Assembly: GCF_026239675.1 (NCBI RefSeq)
Contig: NZ_JAPIVQ010000006.1
Location: forward strand, 124,001-188,000
DNA: 64,000 nt
Direction: 5' to 3'
DNA from: Pedobacter sp. PLR
Lineage (GTDB): Bacteria > Bacteroidota > Bacteroidia > Sphingobacteriales > Sphingobacteriaceae
Numbering within the stretch: the first letter of the stretch is position 1; each line of letters begins with the position of its first letter. Positions 1 through 9,065 of the stretch are shown here, in pieces. Made by a program: the position numbers and the translations under genes. The notes beneath the pieces were generated by a model. It was not told the origin of the DNA and did not search any database. It saw only the letters and a program-made list of their open reading frames with translations.

Positions 1-1051
1 ACAACAACACCATTAATCCGGTAAGGAGCGCACCTAAAATTCCCTCCACCATTAGACTTTTAACGGCATTGATCACATAAACCGACTGGTCAAATTCATA
101 GGAAATCTTGATGTCGTCCGGAAGGTTATTCTGGATGTTAGGGATCGCTTTTTTCAAATTGCTGACCACATCCCAGGTAGAAGCGTTCCCGGATTTGGCG
201 ATATTAATGTACACGGAACGCTTGCCATTGATCAAGGCATAGCCGGTGGTAATGTCTGCCCCGTCTTTTACGGTAGCCACATCGCGAATGTAAAGGTTAT
301 CGGCTTTTCCTTTGAAAATAGGAATGTTGCCGAAATCTTCTACCGCTTTAATAGTATTATTTGTTGGCGTCAGGTAATTGATATCGTTGATGTATACATT
401 TCCTGAAGGCGCCGTAATGTTGTTGCGACTGATCGCCTCCACAATCTGATCTGGAGATAACTGGTGACTGCGTAGTTTATTCGGGTCAATATTGATCTCT
501 ACTGTCCGTGGACTTCCGCCAAAAGGAGGCGCTGTTGTCAGTCCCGGAATGGCAATCAAGAAGGGCCGCGCTGTAAAGTTGGCGATGTCCTGCAGCTGGT
601 TGTTCGTCTTGGTTTCACTCCTGAATACCAGCTGTCCGACAGGTTGAGAAGAGGCATCAAAACGGATAATAAAGGGTGGTGGTGCCCCTGGAGGCAGGAA
701 AACCTGCGACCTGTTGGACAAAGCACTGATTTCTGCAATGGCCTGCCCCATGTCGATGCCCTCATAAAAATTGAGCTTCATCAGGGTTAATCCCTGGGTA
801 TTTTTAGTCTCTATACTTTTGATGCCACTGGTAAACAGCATCATATTGACATACATTTTGGTGAAATATCCTTCCATCTGTTGCGGGGTATAGCCGTTAA
901 AAGAGTGGGCGATATACACCACAGGAAGGTTCATTTCCGGAAGAATATCGATCTTGATATCCTTAGAGGCTTTGATCCCGAAGAACAAAAGCCCGAGCAC
1001 CATCACCATAACGGAAATGGGCTTGCGCAAGGCTATACGTAATAAATTCAT
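1..1051 (-). CDS. RND efflux transporter permease (AcrB/CusA-type), N-terminal part
   Basis: Inner-membrane proton-driven pump subunit of a tripartite efflux system. About 350 residues are visible; the reading frame is open to the window edge, so the C-terminal two thirds lie outside. The N-terminus (MNLLRIALRKPISVMVMVLG) is the typical cytoplasmic start followed by TM1, then a periplasmic porter region with ILPEMNLPVV, FLPPGAPPPF and SGNVYINDINYL motifs, and a second hydrophobic segment beginning near the edge. It starts 12 nt after the TolC-like gene, so the two are almost certainly co-transcribed. No adaptor gene is visible; it may follow outside the window. The substrate (drug or metal) cannot be told from this part. 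Confidence 0.93.
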   Translation of the reverse strand, partial: MNLLRIALRKPISVMVMVLGLLFFGIKASKDIKIDILPEMNLPVVYIAHSFNGYTPQQMEGYFTKMYVNMMLFTSGIKSIETKNTQGLTLMKLNFYEGIDMGQAIAEISALSNRSQVFLPPGAPPPFIIRFDASSQPVGQLVFRSETKTNNQLQDIANFTARPFLIAIPGLTTAPPFGGSPRTVEINIDPNKLRSHQLSPDQIVEAISRNNITAPSGNVYINDINYLTPTNNTIKAVEDFGNIPIFKGKADNLYIRDVATVKDGADITTGYALINGKRSVYINIAKSGNASTWDVVSNLKKAIPNIQNNLPDDIKISYEFDQSVYVINAVKSLMVEGILGALLTGLMVLL

Positions 1052-1063
1052 GGGTTTTCGGGG

Positions 1064-2491
1064 TTATGGAATGGCATTTAGTAAAACAGACAGCTCTCCT
1101 TCCGCAGCAGACTTCAACAGTAAGGCCTGCCAGATGTTGTTCCTGGCGATCTCAAAGTCGATCTCCGCACGGTTAAGCGCATAAAGCGATTGGGTTAAAT
1201 CCACAATGGTGGTTAAGCCGTTGCGATACAAGGTGGTATTCTGACGATAAGCATCAGACGCCGCCTGAATCTGGATTTTTGTCTCTTCAAAATTGTCTAC
1301 TGCGTTCCTTAACTTCGCATTGGCGAGTTGTGCCTGCGCAGACAATTCCTCATGAATAAGGTGATACTCGTTCTGAAGTGCTGTCGTTTGATGTTTTTGC
1401 TGTTTTACCTTAGCACCGAAACGGTAAAGATTGGTCAGATTCCAGGTGAGGGTGACTCCTGCAAGGTAATTTCCACGGTCTATCCCTACCCCTTTTTGAT
1501 AAGATTTTGAATAAGCGCTGTTGTCCTGCACATAGTTGGATTCAAAGCCGGATCCCCGCCCCTGCACTACTCCGAAAGCGGATAAGGAAGGCATGGTTTG
1601 CGAACGCTGGATCTTTTCCGATTGCGCACTTCCGGAGATCTTACTCTTTTGCCACAATAGCAAAGGGTGATTGATCAGGCTGAAGAGATTGTCTCCCCCC
1701 TTATCGGCGCTGTCTACCGAACTAAAACCATGATATTCCGACAATTGTGGGGTTTTACCGGTAAAAACAGAATCCAGCGTAAAGCTTTGGTATTCTTCTC
1801 CCAATAATACTGAAAGCGTTTTGGAGTATTCCAGCTCCATGTCATAGGCTTTAATTCGGGCAGACTGCGCGTTAGACACCTCAGCTTTAGCTAAGGAAGC
1901 ATCTACTCCCGGAATTAGCCCGCTTGCCGCACGGCTCACTGTAGTGCTCATGAATACCTGAGCGCGCTCCAGATTTTTCTCCTGCACATATTTTATCCGC
2001 TGACTGGCGAACAGGTTGAAATAAGCCGCTCCAACTTTCACCTGATGCTGAAACTTCTCCTGCTCCAGGTCGGTTGCCGCCTGCTTTTCTTCTACTCTGG
2101 CCAGCTGTACCTGATTTTTGATCCTGCCAAATGTAAACAGGTTCCAGTTGACGTTGGCCAGATAAAGGGAACCGAAAGCGGCATTCCAGTTTTGTTCTGC
2201 CAATGGCATCGAGGTTGCGGCAGAACCTAAACCTCCATAACCATACATCGGCCCGTTCTGCGCGTTGATTGTGCCAAAACTCTGTTGTGCCAGCACCGTG
2301 AAATCTGGTAAATACCGGCTCTTTTGATAATTGGTGTTTTCCTGAGAAGCTTTTACCAAAGCCTCCTTTGCTTTAATTTTTTCGTAGTTCTGAATAGAAC
2401 GTTGTAATGCGTCAGGCAGCTGCAAAGTTTGCGCATACGACACCGTCGATACGCCACATAGCACAGCTAACGCAATGAATCTGATATTCAT
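1064..2491 (-). CDS. TolC family outer-membrane efflux protein
   Basis: Outer-membrane channel of the tripartite pump whose permease follows 12 nt downstream. It has 475 residues, normal for the family. Residues 1-20 form a Sec signal peptide (MNIRFIALAVLCGVSTVSYA, cut before Q). The rest is the long heptad-rich helical pattern of OEP proteins, with two similar halves, including AKAEVSNAQSARIKAYDMEL in the first and DLTQSLYALNRAEIDFEIAR in the second, the usual OEP end signature. The next upstream gene on the strand is the small Cys-rich protein at 2573-2983. Confidence 0.93.
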   Translation of the reverse strand: MNIRFIALAVLCGVSTVSYAQTLQLPDALQRSIQNYEKIKAKEALVKASQENTNYQKSRYLPDFTVLAQQSFGTINAQNGPMYGYGGLGSAATSMPLAEQNWNAAFGSLYLANVNWNLFTFGRIKNQVQLARVEEKQAATDLEQEKFQHQVKVGAAYFNLFASQRIKYVQEKNLERAQVFMSTTVSRAASGLIPGVDASLAKAEVSNAQSARIKAYDMELEYSKTLSVLLGEEYQSFTLDSVFTGKTPQLSEYHGFSSVDSADKGGDNLFSLINHPLLLWQKSKISGSAQSEKIQRSQTMPSLSAFGVVQGRGSGFESNYVQDNSAYSKSYQKGVGIDRGNYLAGVTLTWNLTNLYRFGAKVKQQKHQTTALQNEYHLIHEELSAQAQLANAKLRNAVDNFEETKIQIQAASDAYRQNTTLYRNGLTTIVDLTQSLYALNRAEIDFEIARNNIWQALLLKSAAEGELSVLLNAIP

Positions 2492-2572
2492 TGTTTTTAT
2501 CTGTATTAAGAAATTAAACCATCATGATGAAGGAGGATGTTTCCATGCTCCGGATTCCAAAATGATTATGGC

Positions 2573-2983
2573 CTATATCCGATATACACAATGTAAAATG
2601 TAGAATGGGGGAAGTTTTATCAGGGAAGAAAAGTAAAAGGCATCCGTTTTAACGGTGGTCACTTTATCGTCCCAAATCGTGGTATTGGCAGGGTGAAGAT
2701 ATAAAACAGCTTCTCCTGAGAATTTTGAAATATTGTCTTGCTGCGCGATCTTTTGCACTTTATCCGCCAGCTTCACCTGGTCCTTTTCATGCTTGCAACA
2801 ATTATCCTTTTTGGTCAACTGCTTATTTTTTAAAGCGCAAACCGGACAGACCTGATCCTGGTGTTCTTTAGAAAATAACCGGATTTCCTGTTTTACGCCC
2901 TTGCAAATATGAGCACTGGTCGTAAATCCAGTGGATACGAGCAGGAACAAAAGGCAAAGAAACAGGCTTGACAGTCTTTTCAT
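2573..2983 (-). CDS. Small Cys-rich secreted protein, HYC_CC_PP-like
   Basis: 136 residues from the ATG at 2983; an upstream in-frame TTG at 2995 would add four residues but is less likely. An N-terminal signal segment (MKRLSSLFLCLLFLLVSTGF) is followed by an H-I-C-K-G motif, a CPVC pair, a CC pair (NCCKHE) and a C-terminal KLPPF. This order of H-x-C, CC and PP motifs matches the Bacteroidota family called HYC_CC_PP, small exported proteins often found beside TolC/RND efflux genes. The clustered His and Cys suggest metal or redox chemistry in the periplasm, which is inference. It lies 81 nt upstream of the TolC gene and probably heads the operon. Confidence 0.75.
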   Translation of the reverse strand: MKRLSSLFLCLLFLLVSTGFTTSAHICKGVKQEIRLFSKEHQDQVCPVCALKNKQLTKKDNCCKHEKDQVKLADKVQKIAQQDNISKFSGEAVLYLHPANTTIWDDKVTTVKTDAFYFSSLIKLPPFYILHCVYRI

Positions 2984-3030
2984 ATGGAGCAACAAAGATG
3001 GCTCCCAGGTTTTGGATAAGTATTACAGGA

Positions 3031-3171
3031 TTACGGGAATCTTTTACATAATTCTGAGGGGAAATCTTCAGGAAAACGATCCATGTTCCGCTTAACCTGT
3101 CTTTTAAGCTGCTTAGAGCCGGGACTTATTACTATATCATTACCGTTCACAACAAGGGCCAGCTTACTCAT
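3031..3171 (-). pseudogene. Remnant of an ORF6N-domain (phage antirepressor-like) gene
   Basis: A 46-codon frame in the otherwise gene-free stretch 2984-3526. Its middle reads KQLKRQVKRNMDRFPEDF, which closely resembles the hallmark of the ORF6N DNA-binding domain (KVLNQAVKRNIERFPEDFMF type). Before it stands VVNGNDIVIS, and after it the frame ends within about ten residues, so most of a normal ORF6N protein is missing. I read it as an internally deleted, truncated leftover of a mobile or phage-type gene. The efflux operon promoter may lie inside it, because the operon start is only 47 nt away. Confidence 0.55.
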
Positions 3172-3310
3172 TTTAAAGGATTCCTTAAAATCAAAGTGCA
3201 GCGTTAAGAAAGCAGCGATTAAAACCTGTTTTTATAATATACTACTTTCTAATCCTGAGTTCTTAATCCCTTCGACATCCTTTCGGGATGAACTCCGGAT
3301 TTCCCCACCC

Positions 3311-3390
3311 TCACATGATCCTTAGAACATCGTTGGAAGGTCATTAGGATCATCCAGGGATCATCCAACCACCTTCCAACCATCATGTGA
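3311..3390. repeat. Imperfect inverted repeat with internal GGATCATCC direct repeat
   Basis: The left arm has TCACATGAT (3311-3319) and GTTGGAAGGT (3332-3341). The right arm has the exact reverse complements ACCTTCCAAC (3371-3380) and ATCATGTGA (3382-3390). The left arm carries about 11 extra bases between its two blocks. The loop holds GGATCATCC twice (3347-3355 and 3358-3366). No coding potential is evident. It could be a dispersed intergenic repeat or a small structured RNA; one copy in this window cannot decide. Confidence 0.6.
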
Positions 3391-3526
3391 CCATCGAGAG
3401 GATCCGAGCGCAATACGGCAGCATCCCGAAGGCATCCTAAAGGGAATAGCACGACTAAATATCAAAATGAAAGTATTTCTGTTGATGCTGATTCAGGCCG
3501 GCCGGCCAACGAAATTCGGGTAAATC

Positions 3527-3555
3527 AAAAAAGCCACTCGTTGGAGTGGCTTTTT
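3527..3555 (-). terminator. Rho-independent terminator after the tRNA-Asp pair
   Basis: A 7-bp stem GCCACTC/GAGTGGC (3533-3539 with 3544-3550) and a 4-nt loop, with an A tract on the left and a T tract on the right, so it can work in both directions. On the minus strand it directly follows the tRNA at 3557-3630. Confidence 0.85.
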
Positions 3556-3556
3556 G

Positions 3557-3630
3557 CGGACCGGACGGGACTCGAACCCGCGACCTCCGCCGTGACAGGG
3601 CGGCATTCTAACCAGCTGAACTACCGGTCC
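3557..3630 (-). tRNA. tRNA-Asp (GTC)
   Basis: A 74-nt cloverleaf with acceptor stem GGACCGG/CCGGTCC, discriminator G and anticodon loop CTGTCAC (anticodon GTC). The T arm contains GGTTCGAGTCC. CCA is not encoded: the discriminator is followed by CAAAAAG. It is identical to the copy at 3706-3779 and lies just before the terminator. Confidence 0.97.
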
Positions 3631-3705
3631 GTGTTTCCCTTACGGGTGGATTTTATAGTAGATCCTCTACTTAACAACTTCAAGTTCTCGACTGAGTAAC
3701 TTTTG

Positions 3706-3779
3706 CGGACCGGACGGGACTCGAACCCGCGACCTCCGCCGTGACAGGGCGGCATTCTAACCAGCTGAACTACCGGTCC
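3706..3779 (-). tRNA. tRNA-Asp (GTC), second identical copy
   Basis: Same 74-nt sequence as 3557-3630, with anticodon GTC in loop CTGTCAC. The repeat unit is 149 bp. Each copy is preceded on the minus strand by a short hairpin (CCCGAAAGGG here, CCCGTAAGGG before the other copy). A consensus promoter lies 20 nt upstream, so this is the first gene of a two-tRNA transcript. Confidence 0.97.
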
Positions 3780-3799
3780 GTTGTTCCCTTTCGGGATTG

Positions 3800-3830
3800 C
3801 AAATATAGAGTCTTTATTTATATTTACAAA
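3800..3830 (-). promoter_or_regulatory. Bacteroidota-type promoter of the tRNA-Asp operon
   Basis: On the minus strand TTTG (3827-3830) is followed after exactly 19 nt by TATATTTG (3800-3807). This is a perfect match to the Bacteroidota -33/-7 consensus TTTG-N19-TAnnTTTG. Confidence 0.85.
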
Positions 3831-3856
3831 CTATTTTTTGAAATAATCGCAACTGG

Positions 3857-4930
3857 TTAAGCCACAGAGCCTTCTTTCATCTTTTCAGCGTTCTCTGCAA
3901 ACTGTAACGCATCGATCAGTTCCTGAACACCACCATCCATCACGTGATTTAGGTTATAAAGTGTCAATCCGATACGGTGATCTGTTACTCTTCCCTGAGG
4001 ATAATTGTAAGTTCTGATCTTTGCAGAGCGGTCACCGGTAGATACCATCGTCTTACGTCTTGCAGCAATGTCTCCATTTTTCTTCTGCAATTCGATATCA
4101 TATAGTTTACTACGTAGCATCTCCATTGCAATCACCCTGTTTCCAAGCTGAGAACGTTCCTGCTGACAAACCACTACCAGTCCCGAAGGTCTGTGGGTCA
4201 ATTGCACTTTCGTCTCTACCTTATTCACATTCTGACCACCGGCTCCACCTGAACGGGAAGTCTGTAAGTCGATGTCTGCAGGGTTTAAGTATAGATCAAT
4301 CTCTTCTGCTTCCGGTAATACCGCAACAGAAGCTGCTGAAGTATGCACACGACCCTGAGTTTCTGTATCTGGTACACGTTGTACACGGTGTACACCTGAT
4401 TCATATTTCAATTGCCCGTAAACATCTTCTCCGCTAACTTTCAGGATCACCTCTTTATAACCACCGGCAGTACCTTCAGTTACATCAACAGTTTCTACCT
4501 TCCAGCCTTTTTGCTCAAAGAAACGGCTGTACATACGGTATAAATCACCAGCAAATAAAGCTGCTTCATCACCACCTGTACCACCACGAATCTCGAATAC
4601 TGCATTTTTAGCATCTTCAGGATCTACCGGAATCAGCATCAAACGTACTTTTTCTTCCAGTTCATCCTGCTGCTTAAGCAACATATCCAGTTCTTCTTTA
4701 GCCATTTCGCGCATTTCGGCATCCTTCTCCGTAGATAAGATCTCCTTGTTTGCTTCGATATTGCTCATTACATTCTTGTAGATTTTATATTGGTCTACAA
4801 TCTTGCCTAAATCTTTATACTCTTTATTTAAAGCCGCGAAACGCTTCATATCCTGCATAGTATCAGGATTACTCAGCTGTTCTTCAACATCTTCCCAGCG
4901 TAACTTAATTGCTTCTAATTTCTCTAACAT
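3857..4930 (-). CDS. prfA: Peptide chain release factor 1
   Basis: Recognises UAA and UAG in the ribosomal A site and triggers release of the finished protein. It has 357 residues, the family's usual length. The catalytic GGQ is at 231-233 in [11 protein letters not shown], and the codon-recognition region carries a PxT-type tripeptide (PDT, 187-189) in the RF1 context HRVQRVP...[11 protein letters not shown]2 would have SPF. It starts [20 protein letters not shown] at the ATG at 4930. It lies downstream of the lpxH-like gene, 161 nt away. A small inverted repeat (GATCCG/CGGATC, 4974-4990) sits in the gap. Confidence 0.98.
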   Translation of the reverse strand: MLEKLEAIKLRWEDVEEQLSNPDTMQDMKRFAALNKEYKDLGKIVDQYKIYKNVMSNIEANKEILSTEKDAEMREMAKEELDMLLKQQDELEEKVRLMLIPVDPEDAKNAVFEIRGGTGGDEAALFAGDLYRMYSRFFEQKGWKVETVDVTEGTAGGYKEVILKVSGEDVYGQLKYESGVHRVQRVPDTETQGRVHTSAASVAVLPEAEEIDLYLNPADIDLQTSRSGGAGGQNVNKVETKVQLTHRPSGLVVVCQQERSQLGNRVIAMEMLRSKLYDIELQKKNGDIAARRKTMVSTGDRSAKIRTYNYPQGRVTDHRIGLTLYNLNHVMDGGVQELIDALQFAENAEKMKEGSVA

Positions 4931-5091
4931 ATTCTTTTTTCAGAAAATTAAAACTTGTTGCCCTTTCCATTCAGATCCGTCCTGCGGATCCTGTCCTGGC
5001 AATTGATTTATTTTGGGAAGCAAAAATACGGCTTTTTCAGTTAATTGACACTAAAAATTTACTGCTTACCGGATTCTTGTACCCCTGATGA

Positions 5092-5835
5092 TTACTTTTC
5101 GAAATAGTTCAGTGTTAATTCTTTGCCGTCAAATACCGCATAAGAATTAAAATTAATCCATTCCCCGAGGTTCACATACTTGCTTTTACCATTCAGATCA
5201 ATCTCTAATGGCAAGTGACGGTGTCCGAAAACAAAATAGTCGTAATGTCTCTTTTGCAATTGTTCTTTTGCATAAATCGCCAGCCATTCGAATTCTTCGC
5301 CATGAAATGCTTCTTCAGTTTTATTGGCTACCCTGCTACTTCCAGACCACCAATTGGCGATTCCCAGGCCAATACGCGGCGGCACAATGGAAAATAACCA
5401 CTGACAAACCGGATTTCTGAACACTTTTCTCAACAACTTATATTTTTCATCGCCCGGCCCCAGTCCATCACCATGGTGCAGGTAGAAACTTTTGCCGTTA
5501 CGATCCATGATCAGCTCATCACTAATCACTTCAATCCCCACCTCTGTGGTAAAATAATCTTTTACCCACATGTCATGGTTGCCTTTGAAAAAATAAATCT
5601 TAATTCCTGCGTCAGTCATGGAAGCTAGTTTGCCTTGCAGGCGAACGAAGCCCTTTGGCACCACTTCATGATATTCAAACCAGAAGTCAAATATATCGCC
5701 CATCAAAAAAAGCTCGCTGCAACTGCTCTCTATAGCATTTAACCAGCGAATGATCCGATCTTCGCGCTTTCTACTTTCCTGATGATTGGGAGAACCCAGA
5801 TGGAAATCAGAAGCAAAATATATGTTTTTTGTCAT
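5092..5835 (-). CDS. lpxH: UDP-2,3-diacylglucosamine diphosphatase (LpxH-type calcineurin-like phosphoesterase)
   Basis: Hydrolyses UDP-2,3-diacylglucosamine to lipid X in lipid A synthesis, at the inner face of the cytoplasmic membrane. The 247 residues show the complete metallophosphoesterase motif set: DFH at 10-12, GDIFDFWF at 46-53, GNHD at 85-88, HHGDGLG and the closing GHRH. The GDIFDFW form is typical of LpxH rather than of general phosphoesterases. Bacteroidota members are shorter or more divergent than the E. coli enzyme, so substrate assignment rests on motifs. A good -7 box (TATCTTTG on the minus strand, 5845-5852) lies just upstream. Confidence 0.88.
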   Translation of the reverse strand: MTKNIYFASDFHLGSPNHQESRKREDRIIRWLNAIESSCSELFLMGDIFDFWFEYHEVVPKGFVRLQGKLASMTDAGIKIYFFKGNHDMWVKDYFTTEVGIEVISDELIMDRNGKSFYLHHGDGLGPGDEKYKLLRKVFRNPVCQWLFSIVPPRIGLGIANWWSGSSRVANKTEEAFHGEEFEWLAIYAKEQLQKRHYDYFVFGHRHLPLEIDLNGKSKYVNLGEWINFNSYAVFDGKELTLNYFEK

Positions 5836-5964
5836 CAGTATCTACAAAGATAAGTAAAAATAACAGCTCAACTTTGTCATAAGTTCTATCAATTATGTAG
5901 AATATATCTAAACAACCGCGAATATTAAAACAAAAGTTCGTAAATTCGCACAAAATTTAAACAC

Positions 5965-6975
5965 ATGATTTCTACAGATATAGCCATTATTGGCGCCGGA
6001 CCCGTTGGTTTATTTGCAATTTTTGAAGCAGGACTCCTTAAAATGCGTTGTCATTTGATCGATTACTTACCTCAGGTAGGTGGTCAGTTGTCTGAAATAT
6101 ATCCTAAGAAACCTATTTATGATATTCCTGGCTACCCAACAGTACTTGCTCAGGAGTTGATCGATAACCTAATGGAGCAAGGGAAACCTTTCCATCCTGG
6201 CTTTACTTTAGGAGAACGTATTGAAGGTCTGGAGAAACGTGGTGAAGGAGATTTTGTGTTAACCACTAATATGGGCACGATCATCGAAGCCAAAGTCGTG
6301 GTAATTGCCGGCGGATTAGGTTGTTTTGAGCCTCGTAAACCAGCAGTAGAAGGATTAGAGCAATTTGAAAACGGTAAAGGTGTGAATTATATGATTCTTG
6401 ATCCTGAAAAATACCGTGGTCAGAAAATGGTAATCGCCGGTGGTGGTGACTCTGCTTTGGACTGGACAATTTTCCTGGCTGATATCGTAGACGAATTGAC
6501 ATTGGTTCACCGTAGCGAAAGCTTCCGTGGTGCACCAGACTCAGTAAATAAGGTGATGGCTTTAGCAGAAAGCGGAAAAATCAACCTTGTACTGAATAGT
6601 AACCTAAGCTCTGTTCACGGAAACGGGAAACTGGAAACCGTTGAATTGGTTCACAACCGCAGCCTGGAGAAAAGCACAATCCATGCAGATCACTTAATTC
6701 CTCTTTTCGGATTGAGCCCTAAATTAGGCCCGATTGAGCAATGGAACTTAAACATCAACAAAAGTGCAATCGAAGTAAATACTGATGATTACTCGACTAA
6801 CATCCCGGGTATCTACGCTATTGGCGACATCAATACTTACACAAACAAGTTAAAATTAATCCTTTGCGGTTTCCATGAAGCAGCATTAATGAGTCATAGT
6901 GCTTACCAGTACATGAACCCGGGAGTAAAATATACCATGAAATATACTACTGTTAACGGCGTTGCCGAATTCTAA
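5965..6975 (+). CDS. Ferredoxin-NADP reductase, thioredoxin-reductase-like type
   Basis: FAD enzyme that moves electrons between NADPH and ferredoxin. It has 336 residues. The FAD motif is GAGPVG at the N-terminus (IAIIGAGPVGLFAIFEAG), followed by a YDIPGYP segment. The NADPH motif is VIAGGGDSALDW, with the HRS motif (LVHRSESFRG) that favours NADPH. The closing flavin motif is YAIGDINTY. There is no CxxC redox pair, so it is not a thioredoxin reductase. The ferredoxin gene starts 2 nt after its stop, which supports the call. Confidence 0.92.
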   Translation: MISTDIAIIGAGPVGLFAIFEAGLLKMRCHLIDYLPQVGGQLSEIYPKKPIYDIPGYPTVLAQELIDNLMEQGKPFHPGFTLGERIEGLEKRGEGDFVLTTNMGTIIEAKVVVIAGGLGCFEPRKPAVEGLEQFENGKGVNYMILDPEKYRGQKMVIAGGGDSALDWTIFLADIVDELTLVHRSESFRGAPDSVNKVMALAESGKINLVLNSNLSSVHGNGKLETVELVHNRSLEKSTIHADHLIPLFGLSPKLGPIEQWNLNINKSAIEVNTDDYSTNIPGIYAIGDINTYTNKLKLILCGFHEAALMSHSAYQYMNPGVKYTMKYTTVNGVAEF

Positions 6976-6977
6976 GC

Positions 6978-7298
6978 ATGGAAGAAAATAACATTACCCT
7001 GCACGTTCAAAATCCGGACGGCAGCAGAACAACATTAGAAGCGCCTGTAGATATGGGCCTGAGCTTGATGGAATACCTGAAAGCATGTGAATACGATATC
7101 CTTGCCACCTGTGGTGGAATGGCACTCTGCGCAACCTGTTGCGTAGACGTGTTAGAAGGGGAAGAAAAACTGAATGAGATGACCGATGACGAATACGCCA
7201 TGCTGGACACCTTACCAGATTTACTCCCAAACTCAAGGTTAGCTTGTCAGCTACAGTTAAGTCCGGCGATGGACGGATTGGTAGTAAAGCTACACTAA
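6978..7298 (+). CDS. 2Fe-2S ferredoxin (adrenodoxin type)
   Basis: A 106-residue electron carrier. The cluster ligands follow the vertebrate/ISC-type spacing: Cys45-x5-Cys51-x2-Cys54 and Cys90. Extra cysteines are at 37 and 55. It follows the reductase gene by 2 nt on the same strand, so the two form an operon and probably a redox pair. The electron acceptor is unknown. The stop lies 2 nt from the convergent protease gene, with no terminator between. Confidence 0.93.
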   Translation: MEENNITLHVQNPDGSRTTLEAPVDMGLSLMEYLKACEYDILATCGGMALCATCCVDVLEGEEKLNEMTDDEYAMLDTLPDLLPNSRLACQLQLSPAMDGLVVKLH

Positions 7299-7300
7299 AA

Positions 7301-9010
7301 CTAATTTTCTATAGGAGCAGCCGCAATTGTCTTGATTGGGCTGCCTATAGTTTTATATTCGCCCTCCCCTTTCAAGATGGCCAGCATTTTTGAACTGCTA
7401 CCCAACACCGCTTTTGCAGCGGCCAGCTCTTTATCATACTGAAAAGCCTGAATCACCTTTCCTTTTTCATAATAATACCTGCTCACAATCTGCATTTCCA
7501 ACACTCTTTTGATCTCCGGTTTAAAAGTAGTCAGGTCTGTTTTCTTAGCCCCTAACATTTTCGCCTTAAGGTCTTCCAGATCCGCTTTTACTGCCGGTAG
7601 TTTGTTTTCCTTTTCGGCCTCCGTACGTAAATCAGCCAGTAAACGCTCCGTTCTGGAAACATAGGCATAGTCCTTTCCTTCCAGAGAAGTAACGAAAGCC
7701 GCATAGTCCTGATCTGTCAATTGAAAACTTTCCGCAGAGGCGATGGTTTTATGGTCCTTTTTATAGGCATTGGCATAATCGAAAAACAAGCTTTTATTAA
7801 GCAGTGATATCGTAACCGGACTTAATTTAGGTGTTTCCACCAGGATATCAGGGAAGATCCCATTGCCATCGTACACGTTTCTGCCGGAACGGGTATTGAA
7901 TTTGTTCATCAGAGAATCGGCCACTTTAGACGTTTTTCCATTGACATCTTTATGGGCGTAATCCAGGGCCTGAATACACCTGCCTGATGGCGTGAAATAC
8001 TTAGCCACGGTTACTTTCACCAGACTGTTATATGGCAAGGGAAAGGTTTGCTGAACGAGGCCTTTTCCATAGCTACGTTGCCCGACAATGATCGCGCGGT
8101 CCAGATCCTGCAAGGCTCCGGCAACGATTTCCGAAGCAGAAGCCGAATTACCACCCACCAAAATCACCAATGGGATTTGTGGAAGTAATGGATCCGCTAA
8201 AGTTTTATAAGTAATGGTTTTCTGTGGATTTCTACCTTTCTGCGTCACCACCAAAATATCTTTATTCACAAACAGGTTCACAATTTTAACGGCTTCCTGT
8301 AAAATCCCTCCGCCATTATAACGTAAGTCCAGAATCATGCCTTTAGGTTGTTGTTTGTTGAGATTGATAGCAGCATCTTTCACTTCCTGTGCGGCATTTT
8401 CCAGAAACTTATCCAATCTGATGTAAGCAAAATGGTCTTCAGTCATGCCGGAATAAAGCACATTCGGCTGCTTAATTTCATCGCGGTTGAGGTTTTTAGT
8501 GATCACTGCCCCATTTCTGATGAGCAATAACGTGACTGCGGAGCCACGTGGGCCACGCAACAACTGACTTACCTGCGCACGCTCTTTCCCTTTTACCGCG
8601 ACATCGTTGATCTTTACAATCTGATCGCCGGGTTTCAGGTCTTGTTTATCGGCAGGATAACCTTCAGACACTTCGTTTACAAATAGCTTTCCTTCAATAA
8701 AAAGTGTGCTTGCGCCAATGCCTCCATATTGGGTGCTGACATATTTTAATTTATAGTCTTCGACTTCAGACTCCGGAATGTATTCTGTATAGGGATCTAA
8801 TCCATCGAGCATAGCGTCAATACTGCTGCGCATGAGGTCGGCTGGATTGGTTTCGTCTACATAATTGATGTTAATCTCTTTATATAAGGACGCAAAAATA
8901 TCCAGATTTTTGGAAACCTGAAAAAGGTCTTCCTTGAAAGACCAGGTTAAAGAAGCAAAAGCAATCAGTGAAAAGGCGGCTACAAGTCTGAATTTTTTCA
9001 TTTTACCCAT
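7301..9010 (-). CDS. S41 family C-terminal processing peptidase (CtpA/Prc-like)
   Basis: Periplasmic serine protease that trims or degrades proteins from their C-terminus. The 569 residues show an N-terminal signal/anchor (MGKMKKFRLVAAFSLIAFAS), an N-terminal helical domain with a YVDE segment, a PDZ domain at about 95-175 (GIGAS...PADKQDLKPGDQIVKIN) and the peptidase core. The nucleophile serine lies in GGNSASASE (286-294) and the general-base lysine is K316 in RSYGKGLVQ. A C-terminal region of about 180 residues, partly charged helices, extends past the core and is common in Bacteroidota members. Confidence 0.94.
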   Translation of the reverse strand: MGKMKKFRLVAAFSLIAFASLTWSFKEDLFQVSKNLDIFASLYKEININYVDETNPADLMRSSIDAMLDGLDPYTEYIPESEVEDYKLKYVSTQYGGIGASTLFIEGKLFVNEVSEGYPADKQDLKPGDQIVKINDVAVKGKERAQVSQLLRGPRGSAVTLLLIRNGAVITKNLNRDEIKQPNVLYSGMTEDHFAYIRLDKFLENAAQEVKDAAINLNKQQPKGMILDLRYNGGGILQEAVKIVNLFVNKDILVVTQKGRNPQKTITYKTLADPLLPQIPLVILVGGNSASASEIVAGALQDLDRAIIVGQRSYGKGLVQQTFPLPYNSLVKVTVAKYFTPSGRCIQALDYAHKDVNGKTSKVADSLMNKFNTRSGRNVYDGNGIFPDILVETPKLSPVTISLLNKSLFFDYANAYKKDHKTIASAESFQLTDQDYAAFVTSLEGKDYAYVSRTERLLADLRTEAEKENKLPAVKADLEDLKAKMLGAKKTDLTTFKPEIKRVLEMQIVSRYYYEKGKVIQAFQYDKELAAAKAVLGSSSKMLAILKGEGEYKTIGSPIKTIAAAPIEN

Positions 9011-9065
9011 CTGTTGAAGGGTAAATTTACAAAAAAGGCTTGGAACTCAATAGGCCTATTGGGAA

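Noticed and set aside
3083..3325. An 80-codon plus-strand frame in the gene-free stretch
   Set aside because: The opposite strand holds the ORF6N remnant, which explains the open frame; this one has no recognisable content.
4060..4437. A 125-codon plus-strand frame opposite prfA
   Set aside because: Antisense shadow of a conserved gene, with no motifs or promoter.
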